From Beverwykella pulmonaria (taxonomy: Eukaryota > Ascomycota > Dothideomycetes > Pleosporales > Melanommataceae), in NCBI GenBank assembly GCA_001599595.1, contig BCHH01000001.1:2451837-2515836 (forward strand): 64,000 bases of DNA, given 5' to 3'. Each line of letters opens with the position of its first letter. Position 1 is the first letter of the stretch. A program made the position numbers and the translations under genes. This document shows positions 11,990-22,898 of the stretch, piece by piece. Under the pieces are notes generated by a model that was not told the origin of the DNA, did not search any database, and saw nothing but the letters and a program-made list of their open reading frames with translations.

Positions 11990-14356
11990 CTAACCTCAAC
12001 ACGAGCCAGGGAAGGTTTCTATTCCCTAACTCAGAATTAGATATGAATCGAACCCTTCAAAGATTACAAATATCTATTAAACCTATGTCCAGCGTGTGCG
12101 ACGATTCAGTGCACCAATACCTGACCGAGAATTGTATATATGGGCAACGAAGTGGGATTTAGGCCGGCAAGGGCGCTCTTCAGTGGGCCCGAAAGGGCAT
12201 GCAGAGGTCTGCCTGACGTCTTATTCCAGTCGTTCCTACCGTACGGTACCTAACCCGGAGCGGCTATGCAAGGCAGATTTTGAGCAAACGAAGCTAAAGC
12301 AAATATACCCATGAAAATTGCGCAGGTCCGAGCGCCCATTCCCAATACATTTTCCCACTCGTAACTTTAATCATCCTATTTCAGTTCCTGTCGACGTCGT
12401 CATTGGAGTATGCGTAAGTATACACCATATCTATTGGCGCACAGCATGTGCCCGATCTGGAATTTCGACAATCCTTCGACGCGGTACTTGTCTGATACCG
12501 CTATACCCCGTTATAACGGAGTCCGGCCCCCCGGCGGCCATAGTTACGAAGGAATGTTCCGCTCCACCTCAATGTGGCTGCATAACCGCGCCCGGTTATC
12601 CTGGATCCTGGATCCTTAACGTCTTTTGATCCTGCTGCGCTCCTTCACAGCCTGCGCGGTCAAAGACACAAACTCGAACTATACGAAACATTCTCGAACC
12701 ACCTGATGAGTCTACTCACGCGCCGTATCATGTGGTTTCTGCGTTGAAACTACTGTTATCCGCTGTCTAAGACTATCTCAGCAGTGAAATTGGAGCTGTG
12801 CCGTTGGCCATGAGCTCTAACACGTAGTCGGACGGAACACAACGGGGAGAAGCTTAAAAAAGAAACCGCATGTGAGTGGAGATCCGCTGATTGAGTTTAG
12901 ACACATGTTACTCTAGGGTTCAGTACAGACTAGTCGAATGTATGTATTTGACAATTTCTAATCAACTCGGAGCGGCAAAACACTCGAGTTCTTATATTGA
13001 GGCTGCCTGTTTCGACGACACCATAGGGGTATACCGGCTGACACTATTACAGGAATCTTCTCCATAAGTAGATATTAGTGGAACGGAGGCTTAATCCTCG
13101 TCCTGAGCCACAATTCTAAAGCGTTGCGGAATCAACGAAATTTACCATCAACGCATGCCCCTAAGAATAGATGCCTCTAAGAATGTACAAGATGAATGCA
13201 GCAGGATAAGAGCGTCTTACTTATCCTCTTCTAGGAAATGGCTGGCCTTGGCCGGGAGAGTGCCCTTGCATTGTTCAATTGAGTACACACATGGATAGTG
13301 CGAAAGTACAGCTACCTGTGTGTTGGTGGAGGTGGCCTTTAGCATCATACCGCCTATTCGGACTACAAGAAGTTCCTTGACAGCAAGAAGTAGCGCATAC
13401 GAAAGATATGATACAGAGAGACGCTAGCTATGTGCCACATAGTGAACTATATCTGTCTATCTAGTTCTTTTTGAACATACCATTGCGTCCAACGCCAGCC
13501 CTGACTTGGTGCGTCAGGTCAAAAGGTTCGAGGATCACGACCCAAAGAGCCTAGTTTACGAAACTGCGCCTAGAAGGCGAATGCAATTTAGATTAGAATA
13601 TCGCTCGAGAGAGTGCATTGACACATTCCACAAAACAAGAGGTGACACCAACACCACTTCCTTGCCAATTCTGAGAAGTGAGATCTAAAGACTAGTTTTT
13701 GTTTGCGCTACTGCACACAAGACATGTGTGTTTTGCATATCAATGTTGTCGTTTCGGTGCGATAAGCGAGATACACCCTCCCTTCTGCGTGCGAGACAGG
13801 CAGAAGTTGTATGTCAGTACTGATCAGTTCAGCGCGGTGACCGAGGGACAATACGTGACTCACATATTCCATTTGAAGACTGTGGCTTCTATGGATTTCG
13901 ATATAAGAGCAAGTTTTATTTAGTTGCCCCAACACTCTTTGTCTCGTTTCTGAGAAAGCCGTTGCCGATGTGATTCCCGTTTTGCATTTCCGGCGTCCAC
14001 CAAAGTGGGAGTCTACCATATTGATTAGTGTATAGTCTCTATTAGCGGTTGAGCAGCCTCTCTTTTCAATTTTCGTTGTCCCTAAAACCTTTATGCTTTG
14101 CATGTGGAAATCTTCCAGTTGAAGCTTTCTTCATTCTGAACACTAATTTTTCTCTCACGCTACCTTTAGCATTTCCCATTTCCAACAATATTATTTCTTC
14201 AAACCTAACCTTAGAATACACAGTTTGTATGTGCACCGCACCCATATAGATTTTCCCTAATTTCCCCCTCCTATCCTATTTCCGCCTATCCTTAAAACTT
14301 ACACGTCTGTAGCGCCCTACAAAACATAAGCCACACGCCGATACTCAAACCAATCA
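11990..14356. other. Gene-poor interval, 2.4 kb
   Basis: AT-richer sequence with short unsupported frames on both strands, including a 131-codon minus-strand frame at 13708-14103 with no motif and poor coding appearance. No RNA gene or repeat array was seen. Confidence 0.45.
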
Positions 14357-15574
14357 TCACATCAACGGATTACAACTCACCATGACCTCCCTCATCCCCT
14401 CATCACAAAACGCCACCTGCTCCCTATAATAATGATTGCATCCAGAAATCTCTACCGCCCTGCCGTTCAACACCCCCTTCGGCACCTCCCCTCCTTCCCC
14501 GTCCACCTTTCCCCCCCCATTATCCTTTCCACCTATGAGCATAACAACCACCTCCGCAATCTTCTCGATCGGCGTGAAGTAGTTCTCAGGAAACTGTTCC
14601 CATTCTTTTTTACTAAGGAGATTCGTCTTGACGGTACCAGGACAAATGGCGTTTACCCGGATACCAGCTGAGGAGTGGTAGAAGGGAGCGATGGACCGCA
14701 TGAAGCCTACGACGGCATGTTTGGTCGCCGTGTATATGGGAGAGTAGTGGCTAGGATAAAAACCGCCACAGGACGCCGTGATGACCAAACTCTTATCAAC
14801 CTTTTCGGAAGATTCGGGGGACTGTTGCATGTAGTGCAGCGCGAGATAGGACGTCGTGATCACAGATTTCAAATTTATGTCCACAATAGCATGCAGGCCC
14901 TTCACAGGGAGACTTGGATCTTGCTCCACAGGCGCTGTTTCGAAGAAGTTTGCGTGTTCGGCGATGCCGGCGTTGGCGAAGACGAAATCAAGCTGGTTTT
15001 TGGCGTTGTACACGGTTTTGAAGATTGAGGAGAGGGAGGAGTCGGATGTTACGTCGCATTGGTAAAATTTGGCGCTGGGTAGAAGTGAGGCGGTTTGTTG
15101 GCCCCGTTCCGAGTCTAGGTCGAGGATGTGGATGTCCCAGCCGCCAAGATTCGAGAGCGAGGTTGCTACTTCGAGGCCCATGCCTGAGGCTGTGGGGTGC
15201 GTATTAGTAAGCTGGGAGATTTGGAAAATTAGAAAACAGGAGGATAGAGACAGACGAGGGAAAGGTGGGTGTGGGTGTGTGAAGCAGTGAGAGAGGGCAG
15301 TGTCGTGCAGCTTCTAGAAAGAGATTCGACACAGGCGCTTAAGGAACTATCTTATTTACTCTCCAACGGGGGATTTATACTATATGAATCTCTCTGAGCA
15401 AGCACTTAAATGAAAGGGCTTGCTCTCACTGTTGAAGAACGGAGAAAAGGGCTATAATTTGAAGTGCAAAACTATGAAATACGTAGACATATGCTCCGCA
15501 AGCAAACAAATTCTAAACACAAGCAGGGAGCACTCACCTCCACCAGTTATAAGCGCGACCTTATTATCAGACAT
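14357..15574 (-). CDS. Short-chain dehydrogenase/reductase (NAD-type, 15-PGDH-like)
   Basis: Two exons: 15538-15574 (37 nt, MSDNKVALITGG) and 14357-15183, joined over a 354-nt intron (GTGAG donor, CCTCAG acceptor). The spliced protein has 287 residues. The junction restores the nucleotide-binding glycine motif TGGGMGLE at residues 10-17. An acidic residue ends strand beta-2 (HILDLD, residues 31-36), which favours NAD over NADP. NAG is at 83-85; the catalytic Ser150 (ITASCGG), Tyr163 and Lys167 (YTATK) are all present, and a CPGTVKTN motif follows. The intact catalytic triad predicts a cytosolic alcohol/ketone oxidoreductase; the substrate is unknown. Closest family style is the fungal 15-hydroxyprostaglandin-dehydrogenase-like SDRs. 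The first intron is unusually long for this window. Confidence 0.9.
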
Positions 15575-16260
15575 TGTGAACGCTCAGCACAAATATCGAA
15601 AAGCTCAAGGGATGAAGCGTGAATGCAAAAGGATGGGCTCTGAGATTGAAGTATTGTGAGATGATATTCAAGACAGGGAGCGATTTCAAGACAAAACTGT
15701 CACTATATACATATCCAAGGCGTCAATGATATTCCCAAACCCTAGAAGGCAGCTCCAAGAAGTCTAGTTTGGGGAAAAGTCTCCCGGCAATATCTCCGCA
15801 TGGTGTCGGAAAACCAGAGCCGCGTCGCATCGGGAGTGCGACAGCCCTGATCCTGACGTGTATGATGTAATACTTCTTTGCAAGAATAAAATTGAGTATA
15901 AAAGCATATACTGATGCTGGTCGATTAAACTCGCATCTGCGTTCGTCTCGATTCATAATTCTTGACTGCTGGTGAACAATAAACACGTGACTTGACCAAA
16001 ATTCGGTTGGTATCCTAGAAGCATTGGAGTAGTTGAAGTGCAAGATCTGTTATACCAAAATGATCAAGAATCTGCCATATAATCTAAAAAAATTAAATGA
16101 TAAGTTGGTTGAAATTTTATCTTACCTTTGGTAGGGATGCCAACCCAGGTCCTTCACGCTGCCACATAAGTAACAAATAGTCACGTCGTGCAATCCTTTA
16201 GCTCTTTAAATCTCTCCTGTATCTATATAAAACTCCTCGCCCGGTTTTTCAGTATCTCAC
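15575..16260. other. Intergenic, nothing recognised
   Basis: Upstream side of the SDR gene and 3' side of the pseudogene that follows. AT-rich in parts; a 106-codon minus-strand frame at 15723-16043 has no motif. Confidence 0.5.
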
Positions 16261-17824
16261 TTACTCCTTCCTCCGAACAAAGTTCTCCGCCCGTTCACTC
16301 GCCAATGTCTCTAACAAAGGCGGATTGAGTGGATGCTGCACAGGATGCTTCTTCCTTACGCGCAAAATTTCGCTCCTTATGGTCCTTGTCTCGTTAGTAT
16401 TAGCATCTGGAAGGACGTTGAATCGGGTATTCAGCGCTTTAGCTTGCAGCGCGCTGTTGGAGTAGCGTAGTTGGGGTGCGCGACGAGGGTTTATAGATGG
16501 GGAAGGGGCCAAAAGGGTTTTACAATCAAGTGTTTGGGCGTTGTGAGAAAATATTTCGTCCCACCATGGCTTGTTCGATTTGATGCGAGAAGAGGGAGTG
16601 GGGACTTGCCGACGCAGATTAGAGGGCACTCATCGAAGAGTGCGGTTCTCCTTGTTCGGGTCCACTAACGGAGGATATCGCTTCCCAGAAGCTTGGACCT
16701 GTCGATGATGACCAGAGGACGTACCTTGAGCAACATTCGGGCCCTGGGAAGCGTCCTGCTTGATATTTATATTCCGGAGACCTGAGGTGCAGATCTGATG
16801 ACTTCCAGCGATGAACCTTTAGATGCTACGAACCATCTTCGGAAACGTCTCTTCCTCGCTTCAATGTTGTCCAAATCGGAGAAATTGCTTTCGGTCAGTT
16901 TGAATCGATTCGCACCTCCATCGCTTCCTCTTCTCCAATCCTTGACGCACCTGTTCCTCCTGAAGACTGTCCCGAGGAGAAGCACCATCTTTTTTTGAGC
17001 GGTCCAACAAGAGCTTGACGTCTTCAAAAAACTCGGTTGGTCGTTGTCGTTTGAGCTAATGAAGCAATCCTTTAGCCCCAGCAGCTAGGTCGACCAATGT
17101 ACTTCTAAGCACACACCCTGACTGTGTGTGCGCATACGCATGTTCGGGATCATCAGCCGTGAACATGTGAATCCCCCAAATGATATCCTAACTTGGATTT
17201 GTGGTACATCCCCGCAAAAGCCTGCTACTCGACAATAGGATCATCTAGAAGGATCGAGGTCAGCACGAGCTGAATGAGATCAATCCAGTAAAGTTGAATT
17301 ACCGGGAGATCTGTGGTCTTCGGGTGCCCGACTTGCTACATGTAGATGTGTAGGACCTCTTTGTCCATATCCTTTATCCAAATATGGCGGTCGGAGCTTA
17401 CAGCAAGCCTATGAGGGCTTTCGAGCTCTTAGGGACATCCTTGTTCTTGGCTGTTGATAGATCTTGTGCGGACCAAGCTCGATGATGTGGTTACCCTTCT
17501 TGAGCTATTGGATGGGCCTGAACTGTGTTAGAGATGGGAATATTACATTGTATGAAACTATGATGCAACACTTACCAGTCCTTGTAAAATGCGCTCCTTT
17601 TTAGTCGGATTCGGGGGGCAAATCGCCGCGAAGTACTCGTTAGCTTCAGTGCGACTCACAAATTCCTGTGAGTCGTCTGAATCGCCTGAGGTTTGGGTGG
17701 GATAGATATTGCCAGCATTTATATCCTCTATGATTTCCCACTCGCCGCCTGAGCCGTCTGACATCGGCGCGGGTTCAGAGTTTGGTGACCTTGCCCCCTT
17801 CTCGCCACTGCTACCGGGAAACAT
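16261..17824 (-). pseudogene. Decayed protein-coding gene with C-to-T type stop codons, family unknown
   Basis: The 5' block (ATG 17824 to about 17576) is intact for 83 codons, acidic and Ser-rich (WEIIEDINAGNIYPTQ), and ends at a perfect GTAAGT donor. Its partner acceptor (CTAACACAG, exon from 17522) reads FRPIQ and then TAG at 17505-17507. Farther down, a frame around 17130-17420 is strongly coding-like (VSSDRHIWIKDMDKEVLHIY...) but has TAG twice. The last block, 17055-16261, is a single 265-codon frame (KRQRPTEFFEDVKLLLDRSK...) interrupted by TGA at 16861-16863, TAA at 16819-16821 and TGA at 16630-16632. Each of these stops is one C-to-T change from CGA, CAA or CAG. This is the pattern of a gene killed by cytosine deamination or RIP. 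Alternatively the intact first block plus the five-codon second exon could be an 88-residue protein. No homologue is recognised. Confidence 0.6.
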
Positions 17825-18493
17825 CTTTGGAGTTTAAGATATCATGGTAGTGATGGTTGGATATTCTAAGAAAGGGGAAAAGTTAAAATTCGCCTGGGCA
17901 ACTTCCATCTTCCAGTTGCGCTTGTCGAGAAGCGCCTAATTAATACAGGCATAGTAGTATGGTTATACACTTGGAGGTCTTTCTTTGTGGTGGTTAGGCA
18001 TTGAGATGAAGAGACCGGGTTGCGTGAACTTCAGGGCTGAGGGCAGCTGGTTTTTTTGCGATGGCGGTGGAAATTCACCAGAGGTTCCTGGCGAAGCGAC
18101 TTTTGCGAAAACAGGGGAAACGCATATTTATTAAGGCCTAGGTAAGCAATAGAGTGAAAATCTCTGGCGAACTGCACTGCGCCACACCGCACCGCGCTCC
18201 ACTCTGGGTGACGCTTGCAGTCACCTTGTTGGCGTCGCCACGAGGGCAGCAGAATTTTGCGACTGATGCCTGACTCTAACTGACAGTTTGAAGCCTGCTC
18301 ACTGGGTAAGTACGATGCTTGTCACATACCACAATGCGATCATTCTATGTTAAAAAAAGGAAGAATAATGCCCCATATCATCCATTCTCTTAGCCTGTGC
18401 TGGCGTGGCTGGTACTTTCTAGCCAGCCCAGCCCCATTGCATTTATATGTACAAGTCTGTTTTATGTTTTTGGTGTACCGCAATCGCTTGTGT
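17825..18493. other. Intergenic between the pseudogene and GRIM-19
   Basis: Promoter side of the pseudogene and 3' untranslated side of the GRIM-19 gene. Nothing else seen. Confidence 0.5.
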
Positions 18494-18989
18494 TTATTTG
18501 GTCTCATTCTCCGGTGTAACAGCAAATGTTGGTCGAACAAAACTGGATCAACAAGGTTAGTAATGTTCGGAAGAGATTGATACCGGGAGCATATTGACGC
18601 TGATTCCGACGTACCGATCGCTGTGATACACCTTCGTCTCCGTCCCAAGTAGTTCCTTCTCTCTCGCCCTGTCCGCCAGATACCGCCGCACCTGATCGCG
18701 ATCTTCTTCGGCTTGGAGCGCGGGAATGAGGTGTATCCGAGCCCACATCTTCTCGCGTGCAAGTTCACTGTGCACCATTAGTAGCTGCCGTATCCCCCCA
18801 TTTTCCAGTCATCGGAGCGGTCTCTACACACTTGTGCTCCCTGATTCCCTGCCCAGCCCTCCAGAATCCGTATGTCATGATCGCGGCCGTTCCCACGAGG
18901 TATATAGCGGGCCGGAAGCCGCGAGCAGGGAGGTTGCGCTTGTATTGGACGGGACCGTAGCCGCCCGTGGGCGGCATGTCCTGAGGCAT
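18494..18989 (-). CDS. NADH:ubiquinone oxidoreductase GRIM-19/B16.6 subunit (complex I)
   Basis: Three exons: 18832-18989, 18615-18767 and 18494-18542, with introns of 64 nt (GTGTGT..CACAG, CTAAT branch) and 72 nt (GTACGT..ATCCAG, CTAAC branch). The spliced product has 119 residues, the usual size of fungal GRIM-19. It starts MPQDMPPTGGYGPVQYKRNL, has one membrane helix (PAIYLVGTAAIMTYGFW), then the typical GIREHNELAREKMWARIHL amphipathic segment, a charged coiled region, and ends HSDRFVRPTFAVTPENETK. GRIM-19 is an accessory subunit in the membrane arm of mitochondrial complex I. I chose ATG 18989 because MPQDMPP is the conserved start; the frame is open upstream but not conserved. Start codons of this gene and TRM10 are only 185 bp apart on opposite strands. 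Confidence 0.95.
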
Positions 18990-19174
18990 CTTGAAGGCGT
19001 GTGTTGGGGATTCAATTCGTGGTTGAAGGTGGTGATGCGGCGGGATGAGGTTCAATCGCGGAACCTCGAGCTGGGGTACTCGCTTGGCGCGCTAAATTAC
19101 TAAGCGGCACAAATTTGGAGTTACGACGGCTGCGGCTTCCTTTACCTCAACCCAACTCAACAAACAACGTTAAG
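18990..19174. promoter_or_regulatory. Compact bidirectional promoter, GRIM-19 / TRM10
   Basis: Only 185 bp separate the two divergent start codons, so the region must hold both promoters and both 5' leaders. The TRM10 leader is C/A-rich. No TATA box is obvious. Shared control of the two genes is inferred from layout only. Confidence 0.6.
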
Positions 19175-20428
19175 ATGGACTCTGAGGAGAGGCCAGCGAA
19201 GGTCCGGAAACTGGGGCATGATACTGAGGTCAAGGATGCTCCTTTATTTGCAAATGCATCGGTCGAGGTCATTTTTGAACCTAAAGAAACGACACCATCA
19301 GCCGACCAGAAGTCTTCCATTGAGAATAATTCTGGACAGGCCAATGACACGCCGAAGAATACAGCTGGAAACGGAGATTCTCCGCCCAAACTCTCGAAAA
19401 ATCAACTGAAAAAGCAAAGGCGGCTAGAAAGATGGGAAGCCGGTCGTGAGGATCGCAAAGTCAAGCGACGAGAAAAACTGCAAGCCAAAAGACAGAGGAA
19501 GCGAGAAGAGTGGGAGAAAACCCATGCAGATGAGGACGACGGCACCGGAGATGGCGCCGAGAAGCCCAAGATCCGCACTCCAAAGCCCCCAAAGTATCCA
19601 GAAGGCACGCAGCTTCCGATCACGTTTCTATTCGACTGCGACTTTGACGACTTGATGTTCGAGTCAGAGCTGAAGTCCCTCGGTGTTCAAATTACTCGGT
19701 CCTATTCGGACAACAGGAAGTCCCCTTTCCATGCTCATATGGCGCTGTCTTCTTTTGGAGGCAAGTTAAAAGAGCGGTTCGACGGCATTCTGGCGAAGCA
19801 GTATACGTCGTGGAAGAACTTTCAATTTTTCTCCGAGGACTTTGTTCACGTGTCGGAGAAGGCGAAGGGGTGGATGAAAGGAGATGGTGGGGGGGTTATT
19901 GCAGGTGCTCTAGGCCACGAATCGAACTCGGAAGAGAATGAGGAAGGGGAAGTGGTCTATCTCTCTGCCGAGAGCGATGTCACACTCGACAGACTCCGAC
20001 CAAACAGCACATACATCATCGGCGGCCTGGTTGACAAGAATCGACACAAAGGACTATGCTACAAGCGAGCCATGGACCGAGGCATCAAGACGGCAAAGCT
20101 GCCCATCGGGCAGTTCCTGCAGATGAAGAGTCGGCAAGTACTGGCCACGAACCATGTCATTGAGATTATGGTGAAGTGGCTGGAGTGTGGGGACTGGGGT
20201 AAGGCGTTTATGGAGGTTATCCCAAGGCGGAAAGGAGGAGTGCTGAAGAGCGAGCTTGACGAGGGATCACAGGACGATCAGGAAGCGTCTCGTGCGGGAG
20301 ATGATGCAGATGAAGACGCACAGGCCAAGGTAGATGGAAAAACAGCTGATGTCACGGATGGACAGGATGACACGCTTACGGCAGATAAGAACCCGGATCA
20401 CGATGCGCCGCCGCTGGCGAAGGGGTAG
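19175..20428 (+). CDS. TRM10: tRNA (guanine-9-N1)-methyltransferase TRM10
   Basis: Intronless, 417 residues from ATG 19175. It transfers a methyl group from S-adenosylmethionine to N1 of guanine 9 in tRNA. Residues about 70-120 are a Lys/Arg-rich helical region (LSKNQLKKQRRLERW...) seen in the family and thought to bind tRNA. The SPOUT-type domain follows: LPITFLFDCDFDDLM, then RSYSDNRKS and HMALSSFGGKL. The signature loop is IIGGLVDKNRHKG (Asp matching the proposed catalytic Asp of yeast Trm10), then KTAKLPIGQFLQM, VLATNHVIEIM and AFMEVIPRRKG. The C-terminal 60 residues are an acidic disordered tail, absent from the catalytic core. The frame is open 60 nt upstream but has no ATG there (it opens with TTG-type codons), so MDSEERP is the start. 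Divergent from the GRIM-19 gene. Confidence 0.96.
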   Translation: MDSEERPAKVRKLGHDTEVKDAPLFANASVEVIFEPKETTPSADQKSSIENNSGQANDTPKNTAGNGDSPPKLSKNQLKKQRRLERWEAGREDRKVKRREKLQAKRQRKREEWEKTHADEDDGTGDGAEKPKIRTPKPPKYPEGTQLPITFLFDCDFDDLMFESELKSLGVQITRSYSDNRKSPFHAHMALSSFGGKLKERFDGILAKQYTSWKNFQFFSEDFVHVSEKAKGWMKGDGGGVIAGALGHESNSEENEEGEVVYLSAESDVTLDRLRPNSTYIIGGLVDKNRHKGLCYKRAMDRGIKTAKLPIGQFLQMKSRQVLATNHVIEIMVKWLECGDWGKAFMEVIPRRKGGVLKSELDEGSQDDQEASRAGDDADEDAQAKVDGKTADVTDGQDDTLTADKNPDHDAPPLAKG

Positions 20429-21164
20429 GCTAAAGAACTAGATAAAAGTACGGCCTGTGAAGAATCGGCTCTGTGATGCGGAAGGAGCCATCCTCGCTCA
20501 TCACCAGTGAGCCAGCAACGTCAACTTGTGTGTCGGAGCTTAGATCTAAGCTCAACTTGAGAGCTCGGGACGGATTACTTTTCATGATCACGGAGCGCGT
20601 TATCACAGAGAGTGCGGCCAGCGATACCCCTCAGAAGAACTTCTTTCAGCAGAACCATTTTAACTGAGCTCTATACATGTAGGTGATGCACACTCACGAT
20701 ATGCCAGTAGATGAATCGATCCTGCGTATATCCAACTATGTTGCAAGTCACAAACTGTCCATTTCCCACATGTGCACCCACCATCAACCCTTGCTAGCGG
20801 CAAACACAAGCTTTATGGGGACACACTAAAGCTTCGTGGCGTAAAAGGTTCCAAGAAATGCATGCGACATGTACCTGAACAAAAAGCAAGTCTTGAAATA
20901 AAAAATCACTTCACTCTCTCTTGAGCCTCCAACTTGATTTGACACCGGTCGTCAGGAAATACCCCTCATCTCGAAAGATCGATCTTATTCAGCATGCATT
21001 GCCACAGCTCTTGGCGGAAATTCCGCCTACCTCAAACCATGTCAGCCCACTAACAACGTCACTCATCATCAATCTGAACCCAGAACCTGCAACCATTGCA
21101 GCACGCAAGCGACTCCGTGTCACAACTCACAAACCACGAATCCACGTCGACGATCCCTTCCCAC
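20429..21164. other. Intergenic between TRM10 and the TLD gene
   Basis: Mostly the 3' side of TRM10 and the promoter of the TLD-domain gene. A 195-codon frame at 20921-21508 overlaps the TLD gene in another frame and is judged a shadow. Confidence 0.5.
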
Positions 21165-22212
21165 ATGCCGAGCCCGTCAGCTTCGCAGTCTTCCCTCTCT
21201 ACCTCGCCGCCCTCACGCTCCACCTCCTACTTCACATACCCCGTCTCGTATGCCGTTTCAGGCCTCCTACGGCGCCTCTCCACCGAACCTTTCTCTACAA
21301 GGTCCCCATCGGCATCCGGCACAAACAGCCTAAGCCAGAGCTACAACAGCAACTTCTCCACCTCCAACCCCGATACAGACGCCGATATGGACAACGTGTT
21401 TACGCCTCCGAGGCGGAAACTCTCACCCTTCCAACCGCCACCGCTTACGCCTCTCTCCCTCAACGGCTACAAAAGGAGTACGACACAGAGCGCGAAGCTG
21501 ATGAGTAAGGCGCTCGCTGAGGAGATTAGATTATTGATGCCGCCGCGGCTGCAGCTTGTCGATGAATGGGAGTTGGCGTATAGTTTGGGTCAGGATGGGG
21601 TTAGTTTGGGGACCCTGTATCAGAAATGTGAGGGGTATAGGGGGAAGAGGGGAGGGTTTGTGTTGGTTGTGCAGGATGGAAGCGGTGGTGTTTTCGGCGC
21701 TTACCTCTCCGAAGCCCCTCATACATCCTCGCATTTCTTCGGCAACGGCGAATGCTTTCTCTGGCGCGCACACGTCCTCCCTTCTCTCCCCGACATGGCT
21801 TCTCTCCCACTACCCCCGAGCGCCGATACGACGAACGCTCAACGAATGACCACAGTGGCGGCTCCGAAGCCAAGCACATTAAGCCCGCCACCATCGGGAG
21901 GGGCGAGTAGAAGCGGTACGAGTACACCGGAGCGGATACGGTTCAAGGCGTTTCCATACAGTGGTGTGAATGATTATATGATGTTCTGCGAGCAGGGGTT
22001 TCTGAGTGTTGGCGGAGGGTGAGTTTTTAGAAGACCATGTTTTGGTGACTTTGCTAACGCGTGATAGGGATGGCCATTACGGGCTTTGGCTCGACGATAA
22101 TCTAGAAAACGGCATCTCTAGCTCCTGTCCGACCTTTGGAAACGAACCCCTCAGTGACGACGGCACGAAATTCGAAGTCTTAGGCGTTGAACTCTGGTAC
22201 ATCGGTTCATAA
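21165..22212 (+). CDS. TLD-domain protein, OXR1 type (oxidation resistance)
   Basis: Two exons: 21165-22018 and 22068-22212, intron 49 nt (GTGAGT donor, CTAAC branch, GATAG acceptor). Product 332 residues. The first 130 residues are Ser/Pro-rich, with SYAVSGLLRRLS near residue 30 typical of fungal homologues. The TLD domain runs from LPPRLQLVDEWELAYSLGQ-like sequence (about residue 125) to the end: DGVSLGTLYQK, GGFVLVVQD, FGAYLSEAPH, FFGNGECFLWR, then a Ser/Pro insertion, AFPYSGVNDYMMFCEQGFLSVGGG, and after the intron DGHYGLWLDDNLENGISSSC, ending ELWYIGS. The GGGxGxxGLWLD motif is completed only by splicing. OXR1 proteins protect against oxidative stress and TLD proteins are now linked to V-ATPase regulation; that role here is by family. 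Start chosen at MPSPSASQS, the first in-frame ATG. Confidence 0.92.
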
Positions 22213-22898
22213 TAGGAAAGCAGGCTGATTCGATCCTCCTACCTGCTAGCTGGAAACTCAAGGATCGGAAAATGGAATGGCCTATAATATGAAATCCACA
22301 TACAAAATCTGAAAACAATATCAGCTCACTACCTAAGTGGAATCCGGCGTTTATGGCAACTAGGCGGCAACGTTTGGCAGAAATTTGGAACTTTCATCCT
22401 TATATGGGGTTGGGCGATGATACCTAAACTTGAATGAACCTGGACAAAACACGTGCTTCGGGTAGTCTTATTTATATCAGCATGGTGGGCTGCGCGGGGA
22501 TCTTGATAGCCACGCCCAATAGTCATTCACTCAGCATGATGTTGATGAATGTGAAATACGAAAGAGCTAGTCTAACGAGAAACGTCTTCTAGCCATTTCC
22601 ACAATGATATCAAAAGGGCCCTCAGGCAACTATAGTCATAATTTGTAAGGTTTGCTTGATCCTCTTTCCCATTGGCCAGATATTCTCACAAGGTCTACGC
22701 TTGCAATTATTATATGCACCCTGGTAAGGTGTAGTAAGGTGAACTTATACTATCACCGACCGCCATCCAGCTGATAGAGTGAAAGAAGCAATACAAGGCT
22801 GTGACCTAATACCGTCTTTTCCTTAACACAAACCTCGACCGTCACCCTGCCCCTACCACTGCACAACTATACCACCAGATTTCCGGTAGCATTCCACG
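22213..22898. other. Intergenic, nothing recognised
   Basis: 3' side of the TLD gene, then AT-rich sequence before the broken RING gene. No motif-bearing frame seen. Confidence 0.5.

Noticed and set aside
16673..16731. Canonical-looking intron (GTACGT ... GTTAG) in the 16-17 kb pseudogene
   Set aside because: Splicing it out does not remove the downstream TGA, while reading through it keeps one continuous frame; probably coincidental.
20921..21508. 195-codon plus-strand frame
   Set aside because: Overlaps the OXR1-type gene in another frame, has no motif and does not use a normal start; shadow of the Pro/Ser-rich coding region.
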